Source: 2-02-FULL-48-14 sp964356195 (lineage in GTDB: Bacteria; Patescibacteriota; Gracilibacteria; UBA1369; 2-02-FULL-48-14). From it: 23,830 nucleotides of DNA. A program made the position numbers and the translations under genes. Positions 13,220 to 20,697 of this stretch are shown piece after piece. The stretch spans positions 1-23,830 of the forward strand of contig CAYHGP010000018.1 of the NCBI GenBank assembly GCA_964356195.1, given 5' to 3'. The notes under the pieces were generated by a model. The model was not told the origin of the DNA. It saw nothing but the letters and a program-made list of their open reading frames with translations, and did no database searches. Within the stretch, counting starts at the first letter, position 1; each line of letters begins with the position of its first letter.

Positions 13220-14982
13220 ATGACAAAAACCGATCAAAAAGCCTTGCAGTGGCTTCAAAAATATCTGCGATACACCGACTACATTGGGGCGGCTCAGCTT
13301 TATTTAAAAGATAACTATTTTTTGCGCGAAAAGCTGGTTCCCGATCATATCAAAGAAAGGATTTTGGGACATTGGGGGACGGTGCCGGGTTTGAATTTTA
13401 TTTATGCGAACTTGAATTATTTAGTGTGGAAACATTCCTGCGAAATGCTTTTGGTCACTGGGCCCGGGCANNNNNNNNNNNNNNNNNNNNNNNNNNNNNN
13501 NNNNNNNNNNNNNNNNNNNNNNNNNNNNNNNNNNNNNNNNNNNNNNNNNNNNNNNNNNNNNNNNNNNNNNGCTGGCTTAAAATTTATAAAATTGAAGAAC
13601 TTGTTGATAGCCAAGGGCGGCCCAAGCCCGAGGTGGTGGAATTTGTGCCCACAGGCAATAAACGGATTGGAATGTGCAAGCACGCCATTGGTGGAAACAT
13701 GATGAAGCCGCTGAAAATGCCGGCGCTCGGAAAGTATGCGCTCAAAGTGAATAAGCGCGGACGTATTCAGTCGGGAAGTACGCCTGTGGGTGGAGAGTTT
13801 TTACGGGACTTGGTGAAACTGAATCCTAAAAATTTCCGCATTTTTTGTCCCGATGAATTGGAATCGAATTTGTTCAAGGCTGTGTTTGAAAGTACGGGCC
13901 GCGGATTCACGTGGCCGCTTGTAAAAAATGATGAACATATGCAATACGACGGACGCATTTTGGAGATGCTTTCCGAACACACTTTGCAGGGCTGGATGAT
14001 GGGTTACACGCTCACGGGCCGCTTCGGATTTTTCTCCAGCTACGAAGCCTTTTTGACGATTATCGCGAGCATGGTGGATCAGTATGCGAAGTTCCTTAAG
14101 CAGAGTTTTAAAATCAAATGGCGCAAGCCGGTGCCGCCTTTGGTCTACCATTTGGGAAGCGTGGGTTGGAGACAGGAACACAACGGTTACTCCCATCAAA
14201 ATCCGAGTTTTGTGAGCAATCTTTTGCAAAAGCACGGAGAGTTTTGCCAGGTTTATTATCCTGCGGATGCGAACAGTTTCTTGGTAGCTTTGGAAGAAGC
14301 TTTTCAAAAGCCGAACACCATCAATGTGATTGTGGGGGACAAGCGTGAAGTGCCTCAGTGGTTGACGCTGAAGGAGGCTCGTGAACAGGCTAAAAAAGGG
14401 ATTGGAATTTGGGAATGGGTGGGTGGAAAAGAGGCCAGCAAAAATCCTGACATTGTTCTTGCCTCGGCCGGAGATTATATGACGCAGGAAGCTTTGCACG
14501 CGGTGCAGTTGTGTAAAGAATTGGTGCCTGAAATGAAGATTCGTTATGTGAATATTTCGGAAGTTACGGGGCAGTGCATTGGAGATTATTGCAGCGTGGA
14601 TCACAACCGAATCAATCAGGAAACGGTGGATCAATTTTTCACCAAAGATCGTCCAGTGGTTATTAATTATCATGGATACACCAACGATATGGAGCAAATT
14701 TTGTGGCCGTTTGTGAACCCTAAAAGATTCAGTATTCACGGCTACCAAGAACGCGGGAGCACCACGACACCTTTCGATTTGAAAGTGACGAATGAAGTGG
14801 ATTTTTATCACCTCACTATGGATATGGTCACGCGCGCGTCCAAGCACAATAAAGCGGTGGCCAAAAAGAAGGATAAAATAATTGCGATGCTCACGCAGAA
14901 AATTGTGGATCACCAAAAGTTTATTGTAGAAACCGGAGATGATCCGCATGAAGTTAAAACCCTTCAATGGTCAGGGCTTTAG
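13220..14982 (+). CDS. xfp: phosphoketolase (xylulose-5-P/fructose-6-P), interrupted by an assembly gap
   Basis: This thiamine-diphosphate enzyme splits xylulose 5-phosphate or fructose 6-phosphate with phosphate into acetyl phosphate and an aldose phosphate. The N-terminal part shows YIGAAQLYLKDN, GHWGTVPGLNF and TGPGH before the gap. After it come PTGNKRIGM, the catalytic-glutamate region LSEHTLQGWMMGYTLTGR, SSYEAF, HLGSVGWRQEHNGYSHQNPS, YYPADAN and INYHGYTNDMEQ. About 84 plus 470 residues are visible against about 790 in the family. Some 220-240 residues (roughly 0.7 kb) are therefore missing, and the shift of frame across the 100 N is only a placeholder effect. ATGs at 13196 and 13220 are possible starts. 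I prefer 13220 because the predicted -10 covers 13196. The gene is followed by ndh after 9 nt. Confidence 0.93.
13471..13570. other. assembly gap (100 N) inside xfp
   Basis: Exactly 100 N. The coding frames on the two sides differ in window coordinates although both belong to phosphoketolase, so the true length cannot be 100 bp. Family alignment suggests about 0.7 kb. Confidence 0.97.
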
Positions 14983-14991
14983 CCCAATTTT

Positions 14992-16245
14992 ATGAAAAGT
15001 GTCGTCATTTTGGGAGCGGGTGTGGCCGGTTTGCATTGTGCGCAAAGCTTGGCGAAGATGGCGCCTCACGAACTCCGAATTACTTTAGTGGATAGCAGCG
15101 ATGTGCATGTGCTTCGCGCGGATTTGTATGAGGTGGCCACTGCTTTCAATAAAGAGATTACCGAGGAGTGCATGATTCGTCTTAAGTCCACGGTTGCGAC
15201 GCCCATTTTGAGTTTGATCGACCCGGATCGAGTGCAGTTTGTTCAAGATGAAGTGCTGAGCATTGATGCTAAAAAGCGAACGGTGAATTTGAAGAAAAGT
15301 AAAAAAATCAGCTACGATTATTTAGTGGTGGCCATGGGGAGTCTCACCAACTTTTTTAATATTCCCGGTATCGAAAAAAATGCGTTTTCGTTTAAGTCGA
15401 TGAGTGACGGATTGGCGATCAATTGTCGTTTGGATAAACTTTTTTATAATCGTTGGACAGGCCGTAGCAAAGCGAAGGCCCTTTATCTCACGATTGGGGG
15501 CGGTGGGGCAACAGGATCCGAGCTTGCGGGCGAGCTTTCATTCGCCATTAAAAAACTATGTAAAAAATACCGATTTCCACCTGCAAAAGTGCATATTCAT
15601 CTGGTCCAAAGTGGACAGGATTTGGGTGGAATGGACGGCAAGGGGACCGAGGCTATTTTTAAACGGTTAACGTCGCTTGGAGTTTGTGTGTATCGCGGCT
15701 ATCGAATCAAAAAAGTCACCCAAGATAAAGTGCTGATGCTGGATGCAAAGAAGAAGCTAAAAACTTTAAAGAACGATATGCTCATTTGGACGGCCGGGGT
15801 GATGGTGCATCCCGTGGTTCAAGCGGCTCTGGGCGATGTCAAAAAGGGCGGGGCGGTTTTTGTGAACCCAACGCTCGAAGCTAAAAATCATCCCGGTGTA
15901 TTTGCCGCAGGTGACAATACATTTTTAGACAATGGAAGCGGAGAACGCGTACCGATGTTGGCACATCCGGCTTGGAAAGAAGGGGAGCATATTGCGGCGA
16001 ATCTTATGAACGTGCTGAATCGGCGGCCCATGACGGATTATAAGCCGGCAAGCAAAGAATGGGTTATTCTTCCGCTTGGAGGAAAGTATGCTTTGTTTCG
16101 TTTCGGTCCTTTCTTCCTCACCGGATTTTGGGCGTGGTTTTTGAGGCGTCTTGTTATTTTGCGCTATCACTTCTCCACCATGTCCTTTGGTCGCGCGCTC
16201 AAAAAGTGGAGGATGGGTGGAAAGATTTTTGAGGAGAACGATTAA
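14992..16245 (+). CDS. ndh: type II NADH dehydrogenase (NDH-2-like flavoprotein)
   Basis: The 417-aa FAD enzyme oxidises NADH at the membrane surface without pumping protons. It has an N-terminal FAD Rossmann motif (VVILGAGVAGLHCA, G8/G10/G13), the linker motif YDYLVVAMGS, a second NADH-binding Rossmann motif (LTIGGGGATGSELAGEL, about 166-182) and the second FAD motif (GVFAAGDNT). The C-terminal part from about 355 is basic and hydrophobic (ALFRFGPFFLTGFWAWFLRRLVILRYH), fitting amphipathic membrane binding. It lies 9 nt after xfp, so co-transcription is very likely. A small GGGC/GCCC hairpin spans the xfp stop. The electron acceptor (quinone or other) cannot be told from this window. It overlaps the next, convergent gene by 4 bp. 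Confidence 0.88.
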   Translation: MKSVVILGAGVAGLHCAQSLAKMAPHELRITLVDSSDVHVLRADLYEVATAFNKEITEECMIRLKSTVATPILSLIDPDRVQFVQDEVLSIDAKKRTVNLKKSKKISYDYLVVAMGSLTNFFNIPGIEKNAFSFKSMSDGLAINCRLDKLFYNRWTGRSKAKALYLTIGGGGATGSELAGELSFAIKKLCKKYRFPPAKVHIHLVQSGQDLGGMDGKGTEAIFKRLTSLGVCVYRGYRIKKVTQDKVLMLDAKKKLKTLKNDMLIWTAGVMVHPVVQAALGDVKKGGAVFVNPTLEAKNHPGVFAAGDNTFLDNGSGERVPMLAHPAWKEGEHIAANLMNVLNRRPMTDYKPASKEWVILPLGGKYALFRFGPFFLTGFWAWFLRRLVILRYHFSTMSFGRALKKWRMGGKIFEEND

Positions 16246-16658
16246 ACACCAAGCAGTTTTTGCATTTTTTCGATGCTTTCTTTTTGGCCTGGTAATTTAG
16301 AAATCATAGTGCTGGCCACGAGGCGTAGTTTTTCACCGTTGAGCAAATTCAGCGTGAAATATTTTGCCGGACCAAAGCCGAAAAATTTAGCTGAGGTGAC
16401 GTCCGATCTTTTGATGTTGAAACTGCCCTCGACTTCAAAGGTTTCACCGCTTAGGCCTCCCATGCGAAGGAAATAAAAGGTTTCTTTTGAGTAACCCATG
16501 ACGTATCGCTTTTCCAAGAAAGCGGAAAGTAGCCCTCCGCCCAGAAGTATTCTCAGCCAAAGAGGTATGGTTTTGAGAATGAAAAGATAGAACTCCGGTG
16601 TAACGCCTCCGGTGACTTTTTTGAGTTCGGTGAGAACGGTTTGGTCAAAATTTTCCAT
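16242..16658 (-). CDS. membrane protein with PH-like C-terminal domain, unknown function
   Basis: The 138-aa protein has a hydrophobic segment at about residues 20-48 (FYLFILKTIPLWLRILLGGG). A beta-rich part (about 50-138) with strands such as RYVMGYSKETFYFLRM, FNIKRSDVTSAKFFGFG and KYFTLNLLNGEKLRLVAS and a final helix (KESIEKMQKLLG) follow. This order resembles bacterial PH-type domains. It lies 10 nt after the pta stop on the same strand and may be the last gene of the pta transcript. No function is assigned. Confidence 0.65.
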   Translation of the reverse strand: MENFDQTVLTELKKVTGGVTPEFYLFILKTIPLWLRILLGGGLLSAFLEKRYVMGYSKETFYFLRMGGLSGETFEVEGSFNIKRSDVTSAKFFGFGPAKYFTLNLLNGEKLRLVASTMISKLPGQKESIEKMQKLLGV

Positions 16659-16668
16659 GGCGTAGTGT

Positions 16669-17613
16669 TTAAGAATTAAAGTTGAGGTCTTGTGCCTCGA
16701 GCGTGGTGATGGCGGCCAAGTTTACGATGTCCTGCACCGAGCAGCCGCGAGAAATTTCGTTCACCGGTTTTTTGAGGCCTTGCAAAATGGGGCCAATGGC
16801 CTGAGCGCCCGCTAATCTTTCCACCAGTTTATAGCCGATGTTGCCTGCTTCCAGGTTTGGGAAAATAAGAACATTGGCGTGTCCTGCAATCGCAGATTTT
16901 GGATCTTTTAGGGTGCCAATGGAGTCGATGAGGGCTGCATCCACTTGCACTTCGCCTTCAACGGGAAGGTCGGGACGACGAGAGCGAACGAGCTGCGTGG
17001 CTTCCCGTGTTTTTTTAGCGAGAGGATGCTCGGACGAGCCCGCGGTTGAGAACGACAGCATGGCAATTTTGGGTTCGAGGCCGAAACGCTTCGCCGTTTC
17101 GGCCGTATCGATGGCGATGTCCGCGAGGGTTGTTACGTCGGGTTCAATATTGACGGCGCAATCTGCGAATAAAAGTATTCCGCCATTCGCGGCGTCGGGG
17201 TCCGTGCTTGCGGGGAGCACCATGAAAAAGAAGCCCGACACTTTATGAAACTTTTCCTTGGTCTTTATGATTTCGAGGGCCGGAATAATACGTTCACGTG
17301 AAGTGGCCGTGGGCCCGGCAATCATTCCATCGGCTTCGCCTTCATGCACCATCATGGTTGCAAAATAATGCGGACTTTTCATTTTTTCACGCGCTTCTTC
17401 TTCCGTGGTTCCGCGTAATTCCATGAAACGTTTTACGTAAGTTTCGAAGCGAGAATCTTCCTCTGGGTTTCCAAAAACAATCGGTTTTGCCGTGCCTTCT
17501 TCTTCAATTTTTTTAACGGCTTCCACGATGCGGGGCTCGCTGCCTTCGGCAAAAACGATCCTTTGCGGATTTTTTCGAGCACGTTCCTTGAGGGCGGCGA
17601 GGAAGTTTTCCAT
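16669..17613 (-). CDS. pta: phosphate acetyltransferase
   Basis: Pta interconverts acetyl phosphate plus CoA with acetyl-CoA plus phosphate. The 314-aa length matches the single-domain enzyme (about 330). Family motifs are IVFAEGSEPRIVEAV, MMVHEGEADGMIAGPTATSRERIIPAL, ILLFADCAVNIEPD, IAMLSFSTAGSS, VEGEVQVDAALID, LIFPNLEAGNIGYKLVERLAGAQAIGPILQGLKKPVNEISRG and a closing DIVNLAAIT. The ATG at 17613 gives the family N-terminus (MENFLAALKERA). The longer reading from 17688 would run into the lipoprotein gene. With xfp and ackA nearby, the whole acetyl-phosphate node is encoded within 6 kb. Confidence 0.96.
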   Translation of the reverse strand: MENFLAALKERARKNPQRIVFAEGSEPRIVEAVKKIEEEGTAKPIVFGNPEEDSRFETYVKRFMELRGTTEEEAREKMKSPHYFATMMVHEGEADGMIAGPTATSRERIIPALEIIKTKEKFHKVSGFFFMVLPASTDPDAANGGILLFADCAVNIEPDVTTLADIAIDTAETAKRFGLEPKIAMLSFSTAGSSEHPLAKKTREATQLVRSRRPDLPVEGEVQVDAALIDSIGTLKDPKSAIAGHANVLIFPNLEAGNIGYKLVERLAGAQAIGPILQGLKKPVNEISRGCSVQDIVNLAAITTLEAQDLNFNS

Positions 17614-17626
17614 GGGGGGAAGGTCT

Positions 17627-17866
17627 CTAGTCGGCCACGGCTTTGAGGTCTTCCGCAGCTTGGTTAATGGAATCGGCAGCCTCTTCAATCGACTGTTTGG
17701 CTTTGTTCACTTGGTCGATTTTTTCTTGGACGCCTTCACCTATGTTAATTGCTTCCTCTGCCAAGTTGTCTACGGCTTCGGCGGTCTCTTGTTTTGCTTT
17801 CATCAAATTTGCAGTACAGCCACTTAGAAGCAGGGCCATGAGCGCGGTGAGCAAAATTTTCTTCAT
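17627..17866 (-). CDS. small helical lipoprotein
   Basis: The 79-aa protein starts with a lipoprotein signal (MKKILLTALMALLLSGC; Cys at 17). The rest is one long Ala/Glu-rich helix with heptad-like spacing (AEEAINIGEGVQEKID, KQSIEEAADSINQAAEDL), probably a coiled coil. It resembles Lpp-type or other small envelope lipoproteins in form only. Its ATG overlaps the stop of the zinc-ribbon gene in an ATGA quartet, and pta starts 13 nt after it, so the three genes form one unit. Confidence 0.75.
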   Translation of the reverse strand: MKKILLTALMALLLSGCTANLMKAKQETAEAVDNLAEEAINIGEGVQEKIDQVNKAKQSIEEAADSINQAAEDLKAVAD

Positions 17867-18207
17867 GGTTGGGATTTTTTATCTTCCTGCTTGAACATTT
17901 CGGAAAAACTTCCGCTGAACCCTTTCAAGAAGTTGTGCATATCCAGCACTTCATTGGAGCTGATGCGTTCCATACGAGGTGCGGTTCCGAGTCTCAGTTC
18001 GCCATTGTTCATAGGCTCCATGTGCATATCTACGTGAATGCAGGATTCATCGTCGCAGTCGGGACAATAAACATGAAAAAAACTCTCGTCATAATTAATA
18101 CTTCCGAGTATGTCAATATTCTCATCCGTGTACTTCCCGTTACACTCCGGGCAGCGCATGATTTTCTTGATCTGGCTCACAATAATGCGAAGTTCGTGAA
18201 AATTCAT
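17863..18207 (-). CDS. zinc-ribbon protein, unknown function
   Basis: The 114-aa protein has two Cys pairs, CPEC (about residues 19-22) and CPDC (about 48-51), that should bind one zinc. Between them are SINYDESFFHVYCP-like strands. The C-terminal half (VLDMHNFLKGFSGSFSEMFKQ) is helical. It may bind nucleic acid or protein; the ribbon alone does not tell. An in-frame inner ATG (MRCPECNGKY) could be an alternative start. Translationally coupled to the lipoprotein gene. Confidence 0.75.
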   Translation of the reverse strand: MNFHELRIIVSQIKKIMRCPECNGKYTDENIDILGSINYDESFFHVYCPDCDDESCIHVDMHMEPMNNGELRLGTAPRMERISSNEVLDMHNFLKGFSGSFSEMFKQEDKKSQP

Positions 18208-18278
18208 AGTTCAGTTAAAAACTATGATTTATGCTACTCCTTTTTGTGGGGAGTGACCAGGGCTTTTTGAAGAGAAGC

Positions 18279-19056
18279 CTATTGATCTAGCTTTACTTCA
18301 GGTTGAACATCTTTTGCTACGCCTGCATGTTCTTTCCCTACTTCTTGATCAACGTCTGCGGCTTGAGCGTCTTGAACATCCAGAGAGTTTACGCGAGCAC
18401 GAACTTGTGAAAGCAAACTGTCACGTGCCTGCGTAGCCATGTCGCCCACTTTAGCTACGGCGACTGCAGGTGCCAATGCAGGGTCTGCTTCTGCTGCGGC
18501 CATTCCAAGTGCCCCTCCGGCCAGTGCAGGAATCCCTTCTCCGGGAAGTACGATTTTTTGTACAACAGCTTCTTCGATTTGTGCCTGGAATGCGACTTTG
18601 GCGGCTTCACTAGGATTTTCTCCCAATTCAGCATGCATCTGTTTTTCTTCTTCTTCCGTGAGTTTGAATCCTACCACACCTAGAAGAGCTAAGGCGGCCA
18701 TCGCCGTGCCCGGGAGGAAATAAGCTCTTAAATCAATCTGTGGAAAGTATTTCATCAAAAATTCTCCTGCCCCACTTTGATCCGCCATTGCAAAGTTTCT
18801 TTGTATTCCGGCCGGTAATTGTTCCCATGCAAATCGCAGAGGGGCCAATAGAGCGGTGTTTCGTAAAAAGTGTGCAGCTGACGCAAGGCTATCTACCCCT
18901 ACTCCTGATTTTTCACCTTCTTTGATAGCGAGACTGATGAGTTTCAAGGATTGGTCCAATTCGTCGCCTTCTTTTTTCTCGTTAGCCTCTGGCCCTTCAG
19001 AATCATGTCCATCCGGGGTTGGTGCGGCCGTTTCATCGTTATCTACTATCGGGTCG
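18279..19056 (-). CDS. Ala-rich membrane-associated protein, 5' end lost in gap
   Basis: The reading frame stays open from the stop at 18279 to the edge of the gap at 19056, so the gene is 5'-truncated. About 259 codons are visible. The part nearest the gap is acidic and low-complexity (DETAAPTPDGHDSEGPEANE). A helical region with a hydrophobic stretch (AYFLPGTAMAALALLGVVGF) follows, then long Ala-rich helices (GGALGMAAAEADPALAPAVAVA) and an acidic tail. A TTG at 18959 could be taken as a start, but the upstream codons read naturally as protein. No family is recognised. The true start and distance to gltX are hidden. Confidence 0.65.
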
Positions 19057-19156
19057 NNNNNNNNNNNNNNNNNNNNNNNNNNNNNNNNNNNNNNNNNNNN
19101 NNNNNNNNNNNNNNNNNNNNNNNNNNNNNNNNNNNNNNNNNNNNNNNNNNNNNNNN
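19057..19156. other. assembly gap (100 N) between gltX and the Ala-rich protein gene
   Basis: Exactly 100 N. It hides the C-terminal codons of gltX, the intergenic region and the start of the next gene. Confidence 0.97.
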
Positions 19157-20428
19157 GCAGGCCTTGATGGATTCTTCGTTGGAATAATCGTTCAAAGCTT
19201 CGAGAGCGGGGATGGAGTTTTCGAGGGCCAGCGCCACCATGGCTTTGTCCACTTTCATCTTTTCGTTGAGGAAGAGTTTGGGGTCGTAGTCGAGTTCATC
19301 CAAAAGGAAGGGTTTGAGCATTGGCGCGGCATCTTCCAGGGTTTTCAAGCGAGGTTGAACGGCGCTCACAAAAGCGTTCTTTTGTTCCTGGCTCAGTTGC
19401 AGCACGAGTTGGTCTTTGTACCAGGATGCTTTTTGTAAATAAGGGAGGATCAGCTCGCCCAATTCTTCCGGGGATTTTCGACGGATGTAAGTCCCGTTGA
19501 TCCAATCCAGCTTTTCCAAATTGAATACGGCCCCGGCTTTTTGGACGCGGTCGAGGCTGAAACGGTCGATGAGTTCCTCCATGGAAAATACTTCTTCTTC
19601 CGTTCCGGGGTTCCATCCCAAGAAAGCAATAAAGTTGATCATGGCTTCTTTGAGGTAGCCTTTCTTAATATAGTCTTCGGCGGCCACGTCGCCTTGGCGT
19701 TTGCTGAGTTTGCTGCGGTCGGCGTTGAGGAGCAGCGGGAGGTGAGCAAACTCGGGTGCGTTCCACCCGAGGGCTTCGTAGAGCCACAAGTGTTTTGGAG
19801 TGGAAGGCAGCCATTCTTCGCCGCGAATCACGTGGGTGACTTCCATTTCGTGGTCGTCCACTACGTTGGCGAGGTGGTAAGTGGGGAAGCCGTCGGACTT
19901 AATCAGCACTTGGTCGTCCACATCCTTGCCGTTGAAACTCACTTCGCCGCGGATGAGGTCCGCGAAGAGGACTTCTCCTTCGGGAATGCGTTGGCGAATG
20001 ACAAAAGGGGTGCCTTGCGCTTGAAGTTTCTCGATTTGTTCTTGAGAAAGAGTGAGGCAAAGTCGGTCGTACTTGGGCGGCATTTTTTTGGCTTCTTGCT
20101 CGTGACGCATCCGTTCGAGTCGTTCCGGAGTACAGAAGCAGGGGTAAGCGGCGCCTTTGAGGACGAGCTCTTTCGCATATTTCATGTAAATTTCTGTGCG
20201 TTGAGACTGGAAAATAGGACCTTCATCCCAATTCAGGCCGAAAAATTTCAGCGTAGATTCGAGGCTTTCCACAGCGCCTTCCACGTAACGTTTTTGGTCC
20301 GTGTCTTCAATGCGCAGGGCAAAAATCCCCTTATTTTTTTTGGCAAAAAGGTAAGAGTACAGTGCGGTGCGTAGACCTCCCACATGAAGGAAGCCGGTTG
20401 GGGACGGGGCGAAGCGAGTTTTAATCAT
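19157..20428 (-). CDS. gltX: glutamyl-tRNA synthetase, 3' end lost in gap
   Basis: GluRS charges tRNA-Glu, and in bacteria without GlnRS also tRNA-Gln, with glutamate. 424 codons are visible of about 460-490 in the family. The class I motifs are FAPSPTGFLHVGG (residues 6-18, HIGH-type) and SKLSKR (239-244, KMSKS-type). Also seen are ALRIEDTDQKR, AYPCFCTPERLE (a reduced zinc-knuckle region), VIRGEEWLPSTPKH and FNLEKLDWINGTYIR. The anticodon-binding domain begins near residue 320 and is cut by the gap. The ATG overlaps the stop of the HicB-like gene (ATGA, 20425-20428), so its translation is probably coupled to it. The cognate tRNA-Glu is at 4657-4731. Confidence 0.95.
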
Positions 20429-20631
20429 GAGCGCACAAGGTCAATGGGCATGGCCATTTGAACATCCAGCTCTTCTACGTTTTCTCCTTCCACGTAAAGT
20501 TCCATCGCTTCTTGGATATTTTTTTTGGCTTCCTCTAAGGTCTCGCCTTCTGAAAAACAACCTGGTAGAGAAGGTATAGAAACCGACCATCGGCCATCTT
20601 TTTCCTGAGTGAAAATCGCAAAAATAGACAT
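20425..20631 (-). CDS. solo HicB-family (UPF0150-like) protein
   Basis: The 68-aa protein matches the partial RNase-H-like HicB fold: FAIFTQEKDGRWSVSIPSLPGCFSEGETLEEAKKNIQEAMELYVE, with the hallmark IPSLPGC and GETLEEA. In HicAB systems HicB neutralises the mRNA-cutting toxin HicA and represses the operon. Here no HicA (about 60 aa, double-stranded-RNA-binding-like) is encoded upstream or downstream, and no C-terminal DNA-binding domain is present. The gene instead overlaps gltX by 4 bp as the first gene of that transcript. It may be a domesticated antitoxin, a regulator of gltX translation, or a partner of a distant HicA. Confidence 0.85.
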   Translation of the reverse strand: MSIFAIFTQEKDGRWSVSIPSLPGCFSEGETLEEAKKNIQEAMELYVEGENVEELDVQMAMPIDLVRS

Positions 20632-20651
20632 AAGTTCAATTAAGTGGCTTC

Positions 20652-20660
20652 ATTTTAGCA
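20652..20660 (-). promoter_or_regulatory. candidate extended -10 of the hicB-like/gltX transcript
   Basis: On the minus strand TGC precedes TAAAAT (20657-20652), which ends 20 nt before the ATG at 20631. A -35 17 nt upstream would overlap the plus-strand -10 of the DUF4153 gene and is weak. Confidence 0.45.
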
Positions 20661-20667
20661 CTGCCTT

Positions 20668-20676
20668 TGTTATACT
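20668..20676 (+). promoter_or_regulatory. candidate extended -10 of the DUF4153 gene
   Basis: TGT precedes TATACT (20671-20676), ending 21 nt before the ATG at 20698. The -35 region is weak and overlaps the opposite promoter, a geometry like that between ackA and xfp. Confidence 0.5.
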
Positions 20677-20697
20677 ACCAGTAAGTTAACCCACCCT

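Noticed and set aside
13372..13470. A phosphoketolase reading frame that appears to begin at 13372 in a different frame from the 13220 start
   Set aside because: It is an artefact of the 100-N placeholder; the codons 5' of the gap that encode phosphoketolase motifs are in the 13220 frame.
13801..14967. A 388-codon open frame on the minus strand opposite xfp
   Set aside because: It lies wholly antisense to a well-supported enzyme and its translation shows no family motifs. It results from codon bias of xfp.
14974..14985. GGGC/GCCC hairpin followed by AATTTT at the xfp stop as a terminator
   Set aside because: The stem is only 4 bp and ndh starts 9 nt after xfp; at most it gives weak attenuation.
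17614..17688. N-terminal extension of pta from 17688
   Set aside because: It runs through the lipoprotein gene's last codons; the family N-terminus starts at 17613.
18208..18278. Inverted repeat ACTCC/GGAGT and GGCTT/AAGCC pairs as a terminator after the Ala-rich gene
   Set aside because: Stems are 5 bp and no U-run follows on the minus strand.
19046..19056. Apparent end of gltX beyond the gap (a two-residue tail and stop)
   Set aside because: The bases left of the gap belong to the next gene's open frame. The true gltX stop is inside the gap.
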